DNA of 64,000 nt, from positions 6,574,501 to 6,638,500 of the forward strand of contig NZ_CP107932.1 in the NCBI RefSeq assembly GCF_036032445.1, read 5' to 3'. Below are positions 43,663-52,908 of this stretch, piece after piece (the first letter of the stretch is position 1; each line of letters starts with the position of its first letter). Made by a program: the position numbers and the translations under genes. The notes beneath the pieces are model-generated. The model was not told where the DNA came from. It did no database searches and saw only the letters and a list, made by a program, of their open reading frames with translations. This DNA is from Nocardia sp. NBC_00416 (lineage in GTDB: Bacteria; Actinomycetota; Actinomycetes; Mycobacteriales; Mycobacteriaceae).

Positions 43663-45300
43663 ATGACCAGTGACCAAGGCGAACGCGCGGCGAACTCGGC
43701 GCCGAGCACCGCGCGACCGGACATGGTGTGGGACGCCTGGGGTGTCCCCGCCGGGCACTCACCGCTTCCCGAGCGGATCCGCGGCCTGCTGACGCAGGTG
43801 TTCGGCGTGTCCGGGGAGTCGGCGCCGCGTCGCGTCGAGCGCGAGGTGCCGTTGCGGCCCGCGGTGCTGTCTGCGGACCGGCGGGCCGGGCTGGCGGACC
43901 TGGTCGGCGCGGACCACGTATCCACTGCGGATATCGACCGCCTCCGGCATGCCGGCGGTAAGAGCACGCCCGATCTGCTCCGCCGCCGCGACCCCGGGCC
44001 CCAGGACGCCCCGGACGCGGTCGTGTACCCGGCCGGGCACGACGAGGTGGCCGCCGTGCTCGCCCATTGTTCGGACCAGGGCATCGCCGTGGTGCCGTTC
44101 GGCGGGGGTACGAGCGTGGTGGGCGGGCTGGACCCGGTTCGCGGGCGCTTCGACACGGTGATCGCACTGGACCTGCGCCGGCTCGACGCCCTCCTGGACT
44201 GCGACCCTGTCTCCGGTACCGCCACCCTGGGCGCCGGCGTCACCGGACCGCGCGCCGAGCAGTTGCTCGCCGAACACGGTCTGTCGCTCGGCCACTATCC
44301 GCAAAGCTTCGAATTCGCCAGCATCGGCGGGTTCGCCGCGACCCGTTCGTCGGGTCAGGCCTCCGCCGGGTACGGCCGCTTCGACGATATGGTCCAGCGG
44401 ATCCGGGTCGCCACGCCCACCGGCAGCGTGATGCTGGGGCGCGCGCCGGCCTCGGCCGCCGGTCCGGATCTGCGCGAACTGTTCGTGGGGTCCGAAGGTG
44501 CGCTCGGCGTGCTCACCGAGGTCACGGTGCGGGTCCACCCGGCACCCGAGACCACCACCTATATGGCCTGGTCCTTCCCGGATTTCGAAACCGGCGCCGC
44601 CGCGTTGCGCGCGGTGGTCCAGACGGGTGCCGCGCCGACCGTGCTGCGGTTGTCGGACGAGGCGGAAACCGGGCTCAACCTGGCGCGCGCCGGCGATATC
44701 GGCGGCGCCGGCGTGTCCGGCTGTCTCGCGGTGACCACCTTCGAGGGCACGGCGGCCCATACCGCGGCCCGCGGCGCCGAGGCGGCGGCGCTGCTGCGCG
44801 CCGCCGGCGGCACCGAACTCGGGCCCGACCCGGCCCGGGAATGGGAGCACGGCCGCTTCGCCGCGCCCTACCTGCGTGACGCGCTGCTGGATGCCGGCGT
44901 GCTGTGCGAGACCCTGGAAACCGCCACCACCTGGAGCGACCTGTCCGAGCTCAAAGCGAAGGTGACGGCGGCCCTCACCGATTCGCTCTCGGCCCAGGGC
45001 GCTCCGGCCCTGGTGATGTGCCATATCTCGCATACCTATCCGACCGGCGCCTCCCTCTACTTCACGGTGGTCGCCAAACAGCTCGACGAGCCGATCGCCC
45101 AATGGCGGGCCGCCAAAACGGCGGCCGGGAACGCCATCGCCGCCGCCGGCGCCACGATCACCCACCACCATGCCGTGGGCGCGGACCACCGGGCCTGGCT
45201 GCCCGACGAGATCGGCGACCTCGGCGTGCGGGTGCTGCGCGCGGTGAAACGCGAGATCGACCCGGCCGGGATCCTCAATCCTGGCACACTGCTGCCATGA
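43663..45300 (+). CDS. FAD-binding oxidoreductase resembling alkyl-dihydroxyacetonephosphate synthase
   Basis: A 545-residue VAO-type flavoprotein. The FAD-binding loop is PFGGGTSVVGGLDPVRG, with PQSFEFASIGGFAATRSSGQ after it. The C-terminal HHHAVGADHRAWLPDEIGD resembles the His-rich active site of AGPS, and REIDPAGILNPG ends the fold. AGPS swaps an acyl for an alkyl group on DHAP to make ether lipids; bacterial relatives are not all proven to do this. The ATG lies within 54 bases of the TetR start. The DAG kinase gene overlaps its stop by four bases. DHAP, the product of the neighbouring GlpD, is the backbone such an enzyme would use. Confidence 0.78.
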   Translation: MTSDQGERAANSAPSTARPDMVWDAWGVPAGHSPLPERIRGLLTQVFGVSGESAPRRVEREVPLRPAVLSADRRAGLADLVGADHVSTADIDRLRHAGGKSTPDLLRRRDPGPQDAPDAVVYPAGHDEVAAVLAHCSDQGIAVVPFGGGTSVVGGLDPVRGRFDTVIALDLRRLDALLDCDPVSGTATLGAGVTGPRAEQLLAEHGLSLGHYPQSFEFASIGGFAATRSSGQASAGYGRFDDMVQRIRVATPTGSVMLGRAPASAAGPDLRELFVGSEGALGVLTEVTVRVHPAPETTTYMAWSFPDFETGAAALRAVVQTGAAPTVLRLSDEAETGLNLARAGDIGGAGVSGCLAVTTFEGTAAHTAARGAEAAALLRAAGGTELGPDPAREWEHGRFAAPYLRDALLDAGVLCETLETATTWSDLSELKAKVTAALTDSLSAQGAPALVMCHISHTYPTGASLYFTVVAKQLDEPIAQWRAAKTAAGNAIAAAGATITHHHAVGADHRAWLPDEIGDLGVRVLRAVKREIDPAGILNPGTLLP

Positions 45301-46235
45301 CCGACCCCGGCCGCAACGGCGCAGACCCGCGAGAGCTACACGCGGTCGCCGTGGTGACCAACCCCAGTTCTGGTCAGGGTAAGGCGCGTGAAGCGGCCCG
45401 CGCGGTCATCGATCGGCTCACCGGAGACGGGATCGAGGTCACCGAGATCCATGCCCCCTCTGCTGCGGAGACCCGGCGGCAGGTGCGTGACGTGGTGGCC
45501 GGCGCCGCACCGGATGTGGTCGTCTGTGTGGGCGGCGACGGCCTGGTGTCCACGATCCTGGACCCACTCGCGCATTCGGGCGTCCCGTTGGCTCTGGTGC
45601 CGGCGGGAACGGGTAACGACCTGGCGCGTGAACTGGGCATCGCCGACGAACCCGGCCGCGCCGCGGAACTGGTCCGGTACGGGCGGGTGCGCACTATCGA
45701 CCTGGGCCGCCTGGAACCCAGCGGGCACGAGCCGATGTGGTTCGCGACGGTCGCGTGCACCGGTTTCGACGCCCGGGTCACCTTGCGCGCCAACCGGATG
45801 CGGCGGCCGCGCGGCCGGTCGCGCTACACCTTCGCCGCGGTGGCCGAGATCGCGCACGGTATCGCGGTGCCGTACCGGATCGAGTTCGGCGGCGCTTCGC
45901 CGGATCCGGTGTTCGACACCGAGGCGCTGCTGGTCGCGGTGGGCAACACCACCACCTATGGCGGCGGGATGTTGATCTGCCCGGATGCCGTATGCGACGA
46001 CGGGCTGCTGGACGTGACCGTGGTCGGCAAGGTGTCGCATCTGGAATTGCTGCGGATCCTGCCCGCCCTGTCGGCGGGTAAACGGATCGAGCATCCCGCG
46101 GTGAGTCAGTACCGGGTCGAATCCCTGCGATTGAGCGCGCCGGGCGCCCCGGCCACCGCCGACGGCGAACCAGCCGGACAACTGCCGCTCACGGCGCGTA
46201 TCGCGCCCCGCGCGTTGACCGTGCTGACGCCCTGA
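45297..46235 (+). CDS. Diacylglycerol/lipid kinase (DAGK catalytic family)
   Basis: A 312-residue lipid kinase. The ATP-binding signature VVCVGGDGLVSTILDP and VPAGTGNDLARELGI are typical of DagK/YegS-type enzymes, and VVTNPSSGQGKAREAARAV opens the fold. It would phosphorylate diacylglycerol to phosphatidic acid, feeding phospholipid and PIM synthesis; the mycobacterial relative Rv2252 is a DAG kinase. The ATG overlaps the AGPS-like stop, so co-translation is likely. It is the last gene of the glycerolipid block. Confidence 0.88.
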   Translation: MTDPGRNGADPRELHAVAVVTNPSSGQGKAREAARAVIDRLTGDGIEVTEIHAPSAAETRRQVRDVVAGAAPDVVVCVGGDGLVSTILDPLAHSGVPLALVPAGTGNDLARELGIADEPGRAAELVRYGRVRTIDLGRLEPSGHEPMWFATVACTGFDARVTLRANRMRRPRGRSRYTFAAVAEIAHGIAVPYRIEFGGASPDPVFDTEALLVAVGNTTTYGGGMLICPDAVCDDGLLDVTVVGKVSHLELLRILPALSAGKRIEHPAVSQYRVESLRLSAPGAPATADGEPAGQLPLTARIAPRALTVLTP

Positions 46236-46243
46236 CCGCCCGG

Positions 46244-46933
46244 TCAGGCGGCGAACCGCACCCCCCGCAGTCGATCGATGCCGATCCGGTCGAGCACCAC
46301 GACCGAGGTCGGCGCCGGGCGCGGCCCGCGCCCGGTTTCCAGCCTGCGCAGTATCCGTCTCCACCGCCACACATGCCAGTGGAAGGACAATCGCCCGACT
46401 CGGCGCCCGCGCGCGTACTGCCCGGCCCGGGCGACGGTCGCCGGCACATCGAGCAGCACCATATGCAGTTCACGTCCGTGCCGGGCGGCCCATCGGGTGA
46501 GCATCCGCCGCGTGAAACCGATGGTGCCGCAGTCATGGATCACCACGGGACCGGTGTGGTCGCGCAGCGCGACCCAGATCCGGCTGAAGTGCACCAGGTG
46601 CACGACGGGCCGCCACATCGGATAAGGCAGCCAGGCCAGTCGCGGCCGCCACGAGTTCCGGGCGTGGATCGAATCGAGCACCACCGAATCGCCCGGACCG
46701 TTCGTCGCGTGCTCGGCCTCGGGGTCGGAACCGAACAGCCTGCGCAGGGCGGTGCTCTTGCCCGCACCCGGAATACCGGCGAACAGGACGGCGGCGGTCG
46801 CCGGGTACCGTAGCTCGGTCGTCGGCCGGCCCCGTAGATCGTCCACGCCCCGGGGTCGGACGATCCCTGAATCCGATTCGGGGAAGATGGATTCCGGGGA
46901 ATGCAGCGGTACGGAGTCGAGCGGGGGGTTCAC
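46244..46933 (-). CDS. P-loop NTPase/kinase-like protein of unknown function
   Basis: About 229 residues from a GTG at 46933; the start is uncertain since the frame is open to 47062 without coding character. A Walker A motif (LFAGIPGAGKSTALRRLFG, near residue 50) and a following DSVVLDSIHARNSW suggest an AAA/zeta-toxin/CPT-like small kinase. VIHDCGTIGFTRRML could be the second acidic site. The remainder is Arg/Trp-rich and unfamiliar. It is divergent from valS and convergent with the DAG kinase gene. The substrate is unknown. Confidence 0.62.
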   Translation of the reverse strand: MNPPLDSVPLHSPESIFPESDSGIVRPRGVDDLRGRPTTELRYPATAAVLFAGIPGAGKSTALRRLFGSDPEAEHATNGPGDSVVLDSIHARNSWRPRLAWLPYPMWRPVVHLVHFSRIWVALRDHTGPVVIHDCGTIGFTRRMLTRWAARHGRELHMVLLDVPATVARAGQYARGRRVGRLSFHWHVWRWRRILRRLETGRGPRPAPTSVVVLDRIGIDRLRGVRFAA

Positions 46934-47294
46934 CCCGTCCAGAGTCCCCAGTAAGACCGGTTTCGGCAAGATTGCCGCCTTTGTCCGGTCGAGATCACAG
47001 GATCGGCCCGGCGCTCTCGGCCGTTCCGGCCATGGTGTCCGGCTGCGGCTTCCGGTACCCAAGCTGAGAATTGCTTATGGATTCGGGGCGCGGTCGCCGA
47101 TCGACGGTAGGCTGAACGTCGTAGGCGGAGTCCTCGGTGTCCCTCATCCACCGAAGGCTCCGCCTTTTTCTGTGCCGGGTTCCGCGGGCGGGACCTCCGG
47201 GGTCGCGCGCGGGCCCCCGCCGTTTCGCAGCCGCCGGGTTCCGCTATCACGCACCCTGCGAAAACCGTTTCATCACGAACACTAGAATCGCTGC
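46934..47294. other. 361-base divergent region upstream of valS
   Basis: Holds a possible -10 (TAGGCT at 47108-47113), immediately followed by the strong hairpin with a T-tract at 47124-47169, then about 125 GC-rich bases before the valS GTG. No T-box specifier or AGGGTGGNACCGCG-like motif was found. Confidence 0.55.
47124..47169 (+). terminator. Strong intrinsic terminator in the valS leader region
   Basis: GGCGGAG (47124-47130) pairs with CTCCGCC (47158-47164). CC/GG and TCGGTG/CACCGA continue the stem with one bulge on each side, about 15 bp in all around a 9-base loop, followed by TTTTT. A TAGGCT hexamer lies 10 bases before the stem, so a transcript started there would be only about 50 bases long. 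It suggests attenuation of valS or a short RNA. Confidence 0.75.
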
Positions 47295-49973
47295 GTGACC
47301 AGCGCAGCCCCTGACTACACGCGTAATCGTGCCGATGCCCTCCCCAAGAGCTGGAATCCCGGCGAGGTGGAGGCCGACCTGTACGAGCGCTGGGTAGCGG
47401 CCGGTTACTTCACCGCCGACCCGCACAGTGCCGCGCCCGCGTACTCGATCGTGCTGCCGCCACCCAATGTCACCGGCACGCTGCACATGGGTCACGCCCT
47501 GGACCACACCCTGATGGACACCCTCGCGCGCCGCAAACGTATGCAGGGCTACGAGGTGCTCTGGCTGCCCGGTATGGATCACGCCGGTATCGCGACCCAG
47601 TTGGTGGTGGAGAAGCGACTCGCCGCGGACGGCAAGACCAAAGAGGAATTCGGCCGCGAACTGTTCGTGCAGAAGGTCTGGGACTGGAAACGCGAATCCG
47701 GCGGTGCCATCCAGTGGCAGATGCGGGCGCTCGGTGACAGCGTCGACTGGTCGCGGGATCGGTTCACCATGGACGAGGGCCTCTCGCGCGCCGTCCAGAC
47801 CATCTTCAAACGCCTCTACGACGCCGGCCTGATCTACCGGGCCGAACGGCTGGTGAACTGGTCGCCGGAACTGCGCACCGCCATCTCCGATATCGAGGTC
47901 AAGTACGAGGACGTCGAGGGGGAGTTGGTGTCGCTGCGATACGGGTCACTCGTCGATTCCGAACCGCACGTCGTGGTGGCCACCACCCGTGTCGAGACCA
48001 TGCTCGGTGACACCGCAGTCGCGGTGCATCCGGACGATCCCCGTTACCGGGATCTGATCGGCACCACCCTCGAACATCCGATCACCGGACGGCAGATCCC
48101 GATCATCGCCGACGACTATGTCGATCCCGAATTCGGTTCCGGCGCAGTGAAGATCACTCCGGCGCACGATCCGAACGACTTCGAGATGGGCCTGCGGCAC
48201 AACTTGCCGATGCCCACGATCATGGACGAACACGGCCGGATCACCGGCACCGCTACCGAATTCGACGGGATGGACCGCTTCGAGGCGCGGGTCAAGGTCC
48301 GCGAACGGCTCGCCGCCGAGGGCCGGATCGTCGCCGAGAAGCGTCCCTACCTGCACAGTGTCGGTCATTCCGAACGCAGCGGCGAGCCGATCGAGCCGCG
48401 GCTTTCCATGCAGTGGTGGGTCAAGGTCGAAGCGCTGGCGAAGGCCGCCGGGGATGCCGTGCGCAACGGCGACACCGTCATCCATCCGGCGAGTCAGGAA
48501 CCCCGCTGGTTCGACTGGGTCGACGACATGCACGACTGGTGTATCTCGCGGCAGCTGTGGTGGGGTCACCGGATTCCCATCTGGTACGGGCCCGAGGGCG
48601 AGTTCGTCTGCGTCGGCCCCGACGAGCAGGCGCCCGAAGGTTGGGTGCAGGACCCCGATGTCCTCGACACCTGGTTCTCCTCCGGGCTGTGGCCGTTCTC
48701 CACCATGGGATGGCCGGACGCGACCCCCGAACTGGCCAAGTTCTATCCCACCAGCGTTCTGGTCACCGGATACGACATCCTGTTCTTCTGGGTCGCCCGG
48801 ATGATGATGTTCGGCACCTTCGTCGCCGACGACCCCACCGTGACCACCGGCAAGGACGGCGCCTACCAGGTTCCGTTCGAGGACGTGTTCCTGCACGGGC
48901 TGATCCGCGATCAGTTCGGTAAGAAGATGTCGAAATCCCGGGGCAACGGGATCGACCCGCTGGACTGGATCAGGGATTACGGCGCCGACGCCCTGCGGTT
49001 CACCCTGGCGCGCGGCGCCCAGCCCGGCGGCGACCTCTCGGTCGGCGAACCGCATGCCCTGGCCTCGCGCAGCTTCGTCACCAAACTGTTCAACGCGACG
49101 AAGTTCGCGCTGCTGAACGGCGCCCGACCCGGTGCCGTGCCCGCTCGCGAATCCCTCACCGACGCCGACCGCTGGATCGTCGACCGGCTCGGCGAGGTGC
49201 TCGCCGAAGTCGACGCCGCGTTCGACGCCTACGAGTTCGGCAAGGCCTGCGAGGCGCTCTATCACTTCGCCTGGGACGAACTCTGCGACTGGTATCTGGA
49301 ACTGTCCAAGGTCCAGTTCGGCGAGAGCGAGGAGCGGGCCGAGTCGACCCGGATCGTGCTCGGGGCCGTGCTGGATTCGGTGCTGCGGTTGTTGCATCCG
49401 GTGATCCCGTTCGTCACCGAATCGCTGTGGCAGGCGTTGACCGGGGGCGAATCGGTGGTCGTCGCGGCGTGGCCGCGGCCGAGCGGGACACCCGCCGACA
49501 CCGCCGGCGCCCAGCGGATCACCGATCTGCAGCGACTCGTCACCGAGATCCGTCGTTTCCGCAGCGATCAGGGCCTCAACGACAAACAGAAGGTCGCGGC
49601 CCGCGTCCTCGGTCTGGACGAGGCGGGCCTGGGCCATCTCCACCTGGAGGTGAGCGCCCTGGGTCGCCTCACCGAACCGGGTGCGGGTTTCGCGGCCACC
49701 GCCTCCGTCGAGGTCAGGCTGAGCGCCACCACCGTCACCGTGCAGGTGGACACCTCGGGCACCGTGGACCTCGCGGCCGAACGCCGCCGCCTGGAAAAGG
49801 ATCTGGCGGCCGCGCAGAAGGAGCTTGCGAGTACCGAAGCCAAACTCGGCAACGAGTCGTTCCTGGCCAAGGCCCCGGAGCCGGTGGTCGACAAGATCCG
49901 GGCCCGGCAAGAGGTCGCCGCGGCCGAAGTCGAGCGGATCGGGTCGCGACTGCTCGAGCTGAGCGGCAAGTGA
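47295..49973 (+). CDS. valS: Valyl-tRNA synthetase
   Basis: An 892-residue class I synthetase that charges tRNA-Val. The HIGH-type motif PPPNVTGTLHMGHALDHT lies near residue 56, the KMSKS loop is KKMSKSRGNGIDPLDW, and the editing (CP1) domain includes VVATTRVETMLGDTAVAVHP. A C-terminal coiled coil (LAAERRRLEKDLAAAQKELA) binds the tRNA corner. The start is a GTG. folC begins with a GTG overlapping the valS stop by four bases. From memory, valS-folC-DUF4233-ndk is the standard mycobacterial order. The leader contains a strong terminator hairpin. Confidence 0.97.
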   Translation: MTSAAPDYTRNRADALPKSWNPGEVEADLYERWVAAGYFTADPHSAAPAYSIVLPPPNVTGTLHMGHALDHTLMDTLARRKRMQGYEVLWLPGMDHAGIATQLVVEKRLAADGKTKEEFGRELFVQKVWDWKRESGGAIQWQMRALGDSVDWSRDRFTMDEGLSRAVQTIFKRLYDAGLIYRAERLVNWSPELRTAISDIEVKYEDVEGELVSLRYGSLVDSEPHVVVATTRVETMLGDTAVAVHPDDPRYRDLIGTTLEHPITGRQIPIIADDYVDPEFGSGAVKITPAHDPNDFEMGLRHNLPMPTIMDEHGRITGTATEFDGMDRFEARVKVRERLAAEGRIVAEKRPYLHSVGHSERSGEPIEPRLSMQWWVKVEALAKAAGDAVRNGDTVIHPASQEPRWFDWVDDMHDWCISRQLWWGHRIPIWYGPEGEFVCVGPDEQAPEGWVQDPDVLDTWFSSGLWPFSTMGWPDATPELAKFYPTSVLVTGYDILFFWVARMMMFGTFVADDPTVTTGKDGAYQVPFEDVFLHGLIRDQFGKKMSKSRGNGIDPLDWIRDYGADALRFTLARGAQPGGDLSVGEPHALASRSFVTKLFNATKFALLNGARPGAVPARESLTDADRWIVDRLGEVLAEVDAAFDAYEFGKACEALYHFAWDELCDWYLELSKVQFGESEERAESTRIVLGAVLDSVLRLLHPVIPFVTESLWQALTGGESVVVAAWPRPSGTPADTAGAQRITDLQRLVTEIRRFRSDQGLNDKQKVAARVLGLDEAGLGHLHLEVSALGRLTEPGAGFAATASVEVRLSATTVTVQVDTSGTVDLAAERRRLEKDLAAAQKELASTEAKLGNESFLAKAPEPVVDKIRARQEVAAAEVERIGSRLLELSGK

Positions 49974-51430
49974 ACGCCCACGGCGACAACGCGGAGCCGG
50001 AGCCCCAGCACGGCGGCGCCCGGCTGGGTTCCGGTCCGTCTCCGGTGGAGCTGGCGGAGATGGCGCTGGTCGAGGCCGAGCTGGACCAGCGCTGGCCGGA
50101 AACCAAGATCGAACCCTCGCTCACCCGGATCGCCACGCTGATGGATGTGCTGGGTTCCCCGCAGCGCGGTTTCCCGGCGATCCACGTAGCCGGCACCAAC
50201 GGCAAGACGTCGGTGACCCGGATGATCGACTCCCTGCTCACCGCCCTGCACCGCCGGACCGGCCGGCTCACCAGCCCGCACCTGCAGCTCGCGACCGAAC
50301 GGATCAGTATCGACAACCGGCCGATCACGCCGGCCCGATATGTCGAGCTGTACCGGGAGATGCAGCCCTACATCGAAATGATCGACGCCCAGTCGGCGAC
50401 CGCGGGCGGTCCGGCCATGAGCAAGTTCGAGGTGCTCACCGCCATGGCCTACGCGGCGTTCGCCGAAGCGCCGGTCGACGTGGCGGTAGTGGAGACCGGG
50501 ATGGGCGGCTCCTGGGACGCCACCAACGTGGTCGACGCGCAGATCGCCGTGATCACCCCCATCGGTCTCGACCACACCGACTACCTGGGACCCGATCTCA
50601 CCTCCATCGCGAAGGAGAAGGCCGGGATCATCAAACGCGCCCCCGAATCGCTGGTCCCCACTGATACCGTCGCGATCATCGCCGAACAGGATCCCGAAGC
50701 GCTGGAGGTCCTGCTGCGCCGGGCGGTCGAGGTCGACGCCGCGGTCGCTCGGGCCGGATCGGAGTTCCAGGTCCTCGGCCGCCGGATCGCCATCGGCGGG
50801 CAGCAGTTGGAGTTGCAGGGCCTGGGCGGGGTCTACGACGAGATCTTCCTGCCGCTGCACGGCGAACACCAGGCCCGGAACGCGGTGCTCGCGCTGGCCG
50901 CCGTGGAGGCCTTCTTCGGCGCCGGGGCGCAGCGGCAGCTCGATATCGAGGCGGTCCGCGCCGGTTTCGCCGACGTCACCAGTCCCGGCCGTCTCGAGCG
51001 GATGCGCAACGCGCCCACCCTTTTCATCGACGCCGCGCACAACCCGGCCGGCGCGGCTGCGCTGGCCGCGACGCTCACCTCGGAGTTCGATTTCCGCAAA
51101 CTGGTCGGGGTGGTCGCGGTACTCGGCGACAAGGATGTCGACGGAATCCTCACCGCGCTCGAACCGGTCTTCGACGAGATCGTGGTGACCGCCAACGGGT
51201 CGCCGCGTGCGCTGCCGGTCGACCAGCTCGCCGATCTGGCGGTCCAGCGGTTCGGCGACGAACGCGTGGTCACCGCCGCCTCGATGCCCGACGCCCTGGA
51301 AACCGCCGTCGCCCTCGCCGAAGAGGTCGGCGAGGCAGGGGAGATGGTGTCCGGCGCGGGTGTGGTCGTCACCGGGTCGGTCGTGACGGCCGGCGCCGCG
51401 CGCGCCCTGTTCGGCAAGGACCCGGCGTAA
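49970..51430 (+). CDS. folC: Folylpolyglutamate synthase/dihydrofolate synthase
   Basis: A 486-residue Mur-ligase-fold enzyme that joins glutamate to dihydropteroate and to folates. The ATP-binding loop is IHVAGTNGKTSVTRMIDSLL (about 71-90); RTGRLTSPHLQLATERISID and VVETGMGGSWDATNVV are family signatures; FIDAAHNPAGAAALAATL begins the C-terminal domain. The GTG at 49970 overlaps the valS stop and gives a plausible start. A degenerate copy of the palindromic repeat follows the gene. Confidence 0.95.
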   Translation: MNAHGDNAEPEPQHGGARLGSGPSPVELAEMALVEAELDQRWPETKIEPSLTRIATLMDVLGSPQRGFPAIHVAGTNGKTSVTRMIDSLLTALHRRTGRLTSPHLQLATERISIDNRPITPARYVELYREMQPYIEMIDAQSATAGGPAMSKFEVLTAMAYAAFAEAPVDVAVVETGMGGSWDATNVVDAQIAVITPIGLDHTDYLGPDLTSIAKEKAGIIKRAPESLVPTDTVAIIAEQDPEALEVLLRRAVEVDAAVARAGSEFQVLGRRIAIGGQQLELQGLGGVYDEIFLPLHGEHQARNAVLALAAVEAFFGAGAQRQLDIEAVRAGFADVTSPGRLERMRNAPTLFIDAAHNPAGAAALAATLTSEFDFRKLVGVVAVLGDKDVDGILTALEPVFDEIVVTANGSPRALPVDQLADLAVQRFGDERVVTAASMPDALETAVALAEEVGEAGEMVSGAGVVVTGSVVTAGAARALFGKDPA

Positions 51431-51434
51431 TGCT

Positions 51435-51513
51435 GAGCGCGGGAGTGCACAACCGAGACCGAGGGGCGCCGAACCCCGCGACGCCGGAGGCGACGCCGAC
51501 ACCGAGGACACAG
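51435..51513 (+). repeat. Decayed palindromic repeat, copy R6
   Basis: GAGCGCGGGAGTGCACAACC, then GAGGGGCGCCGAACCCCGCG and a GCGACGCCGGAGGCGACGCC hairpin parallel the 3' half of R3 in order and spacing, with many changes. It fills the gap between the folC stop and the DUF4233 start. Confidence 0.45.
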
Positions 51514-51514
51514 C

Positions 51515-51946
51515 ATGAGTGAGAGCGAATCGCCCGAGCCCGAGCCCGAGCCCGAGGCAACGGCCCCGGCCCCACCCGACCCCTGGAAGGGTCTGCGGGG
51601 TGTGATGGCGGGTGCTCTGGTGCTCGAGGCGATCACCGTGCTGCTCGCCTTGCCCGTGGTCGCCGATATCGCGGGTGGCGTCACCTGGGTGTCGGGAACC
51701 TACCTGGTGGTGCTGGCCCTGCTTATGGTCGCGGGCGCCGGCCTGCAGCGCCGTCCCTGGGCCATCCCGTTCAACCTGGGGTTGCAGGTACTGGTTCTCA
51801 TCGGCGGAGTGTTCCATCTCTCCATCGCGATCATCGGGATCGTCTTCCTGGTGGTGTGGGCGTTCATCCTGCTGCTGCGCTCGGATGTGAAACATCGGAT
51901 GGACGAGGGCACGCTGCCCAGCCAGCGGACCGGCCACGGGTCCTGA
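51515..51946 (+). CDS. DUF4233 membrane protein
   Basis: A 143-residue membrane protein in the conserved slot between folC and ndk. The N-terminus is a Pro/Glu repeat (SPEPEPEPEATAPAPP) encoded by near-perfect CCCGAG hexamers. Four hydrophobic helices follow (GALVLEAITVLLALPVV, GTYLVVLALLMVAGAG, FNLGLQVLVLIGGVF, HLSIAIIGIVFLVVWAFILL). The function is unknown; constant linkage to folC is known for the family. Confidence 0.85.
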   Translation: MSESESPEPEPEPEATAPAPPDPWKGLRGVMAGALVLEAITVLLALPVVADIAGGVTWVSGTYLVVLALLMVAGAGLQRRPWAIPFNLGLQVLVLIGGVFHLSIAIIGIVFLVVWAFILLLRSDVKHRMDEGTLPSQRTGHGS

Positions 51947-52088
51947 GCCCCGGGTGAGGTGGGCCGCACGGGGGACGGGCACACCCGGGGCCGTCCTACG
52001 GGCCCGCCGGGCTTACCTCCGCCTTGCGCTGCGGCCGTGCGCGGACTGCGGTTGAACTCCGCCCAGCTGCGCCCATTAGGCTGACCGC

Positions 52089-52505
52089 GTGACAGAGCAG
52101 ACGTTGATTCTTATCAAACCCGACGGTGTGGCTCGCGGCTACGTAGGCGAGGTGCTGAGCCGGGTCGAGCGCAAGGGTCTCTCCATCGCGGCCCTCAAGC
52201 TCGAACAGGTGAGCGAGGAGCTGGCCGGCGCGCATTACGCCGAGCATGCGGAGAAGCCGTTCTATGGTTCGCTGATCGAGTTCATCACCTCGGGCCCGGT
52301 CGTCGCGGCCGTCTTGGAGGGACCGCGCGCCATCGCCGCCTTCCGGCAGCTGGCCGGCGGCACCGATCCGGTGGAGAAGGCCGTGCCCGGAAGCATTCGC
52401 GGAGATCTGGCTTTGGAGACACAGTCGAACCTGGTCCACGGATCGGACTCGCCCGAGTCCGCGAAGCGTGAGATCTCCCTCTGGTTCCCCGAATTCCCGC
52501 TCTGA
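52089..52505 (+). CDS. ndk: Nucleoside diphosphate kinase
   Basis: A 138-residue enzyme that transfers the gamma phosphate between NTPs and NDPs through phospho-His117, seen in SNLVHGSDSPESAKREI. The N-terminal LILIKPDGVARGYVGEVLSR is typical, as is LEGPRAIAAFRQLAGGTDP. Full family length. The start is a GTG; a 142-base gap separates it from the DUF4233 gene. Confidence 0.96.
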   Translation: MTEQTLILIKPDGVARGYVGEVLSRVERKGLSIAALKLEQVSEELAGAHYAEHAEKPFYGSLIEFITSGPVVAAVLEGPRAIAAFRQLAGGTDPVEKAVPGSIRGDLALETQSNLVHGSDSPESAKREISLWFPEFPL

Positions 52506-52908
52506 TCACTGCCCGGTGACGGGCTTGCCGGACCCGTGCGAGTGCCTTGCGCAGCGCCATGGCGAACACCTGGCGCACGGTGTGGGATACTGGTACTTGG
52601 TTGCATCCACAGTGGGTGCGGCCGGATGACACACTGCAGAACGATGCCGCCATCGCTGCCGCGGACGTACAGCCGAATTTCTGGGCTGCGTCTGCCCGGC
52701 GCGCTGGGCGAGGGCTCGCCTGCGGAGTTCAGCCATATGCCAGGCGCCGCGTGGCCAGTTAGCCCGACCGACGTTCGATAGTGGAGATAACCGGGCACGC
52801 GGGGCGAGACCATTGACCTTGCGCCAACCGCGCGAGGCGGACGGAAAGCGCCCCCGCGACGGCCGCGTCACTCGAAGAGGAACGCGCCCGGGGGCCCGAG
52901 GAGACTTC
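52506..52908. other. 403-base ndk-rne intergenic region
   Basis: Long leader region of rne. I see GATACT near 52585 as a possible -10 without a good -35, and no clear terminator for ndk. In other bacteria the rne 5' UTR mediates autoregulation, so a long leader is expected. The frame of rne is open upstream to 52813, but the GTG at 52909 is the better start. Confidence 0.4.

Noticed and set aside
46934..47294. A T-box riboswitch before valS
   Set aside because: No specifier loop or conserved T-box bulge sequence; only a terminator-type hairpin was found.
47946..51982. Long minus-strand frames opposite valS and folC
   Set aside because: Both plus-strand genes are certain; the opposing translations are low-complexity Gly/Asp/Arg text.
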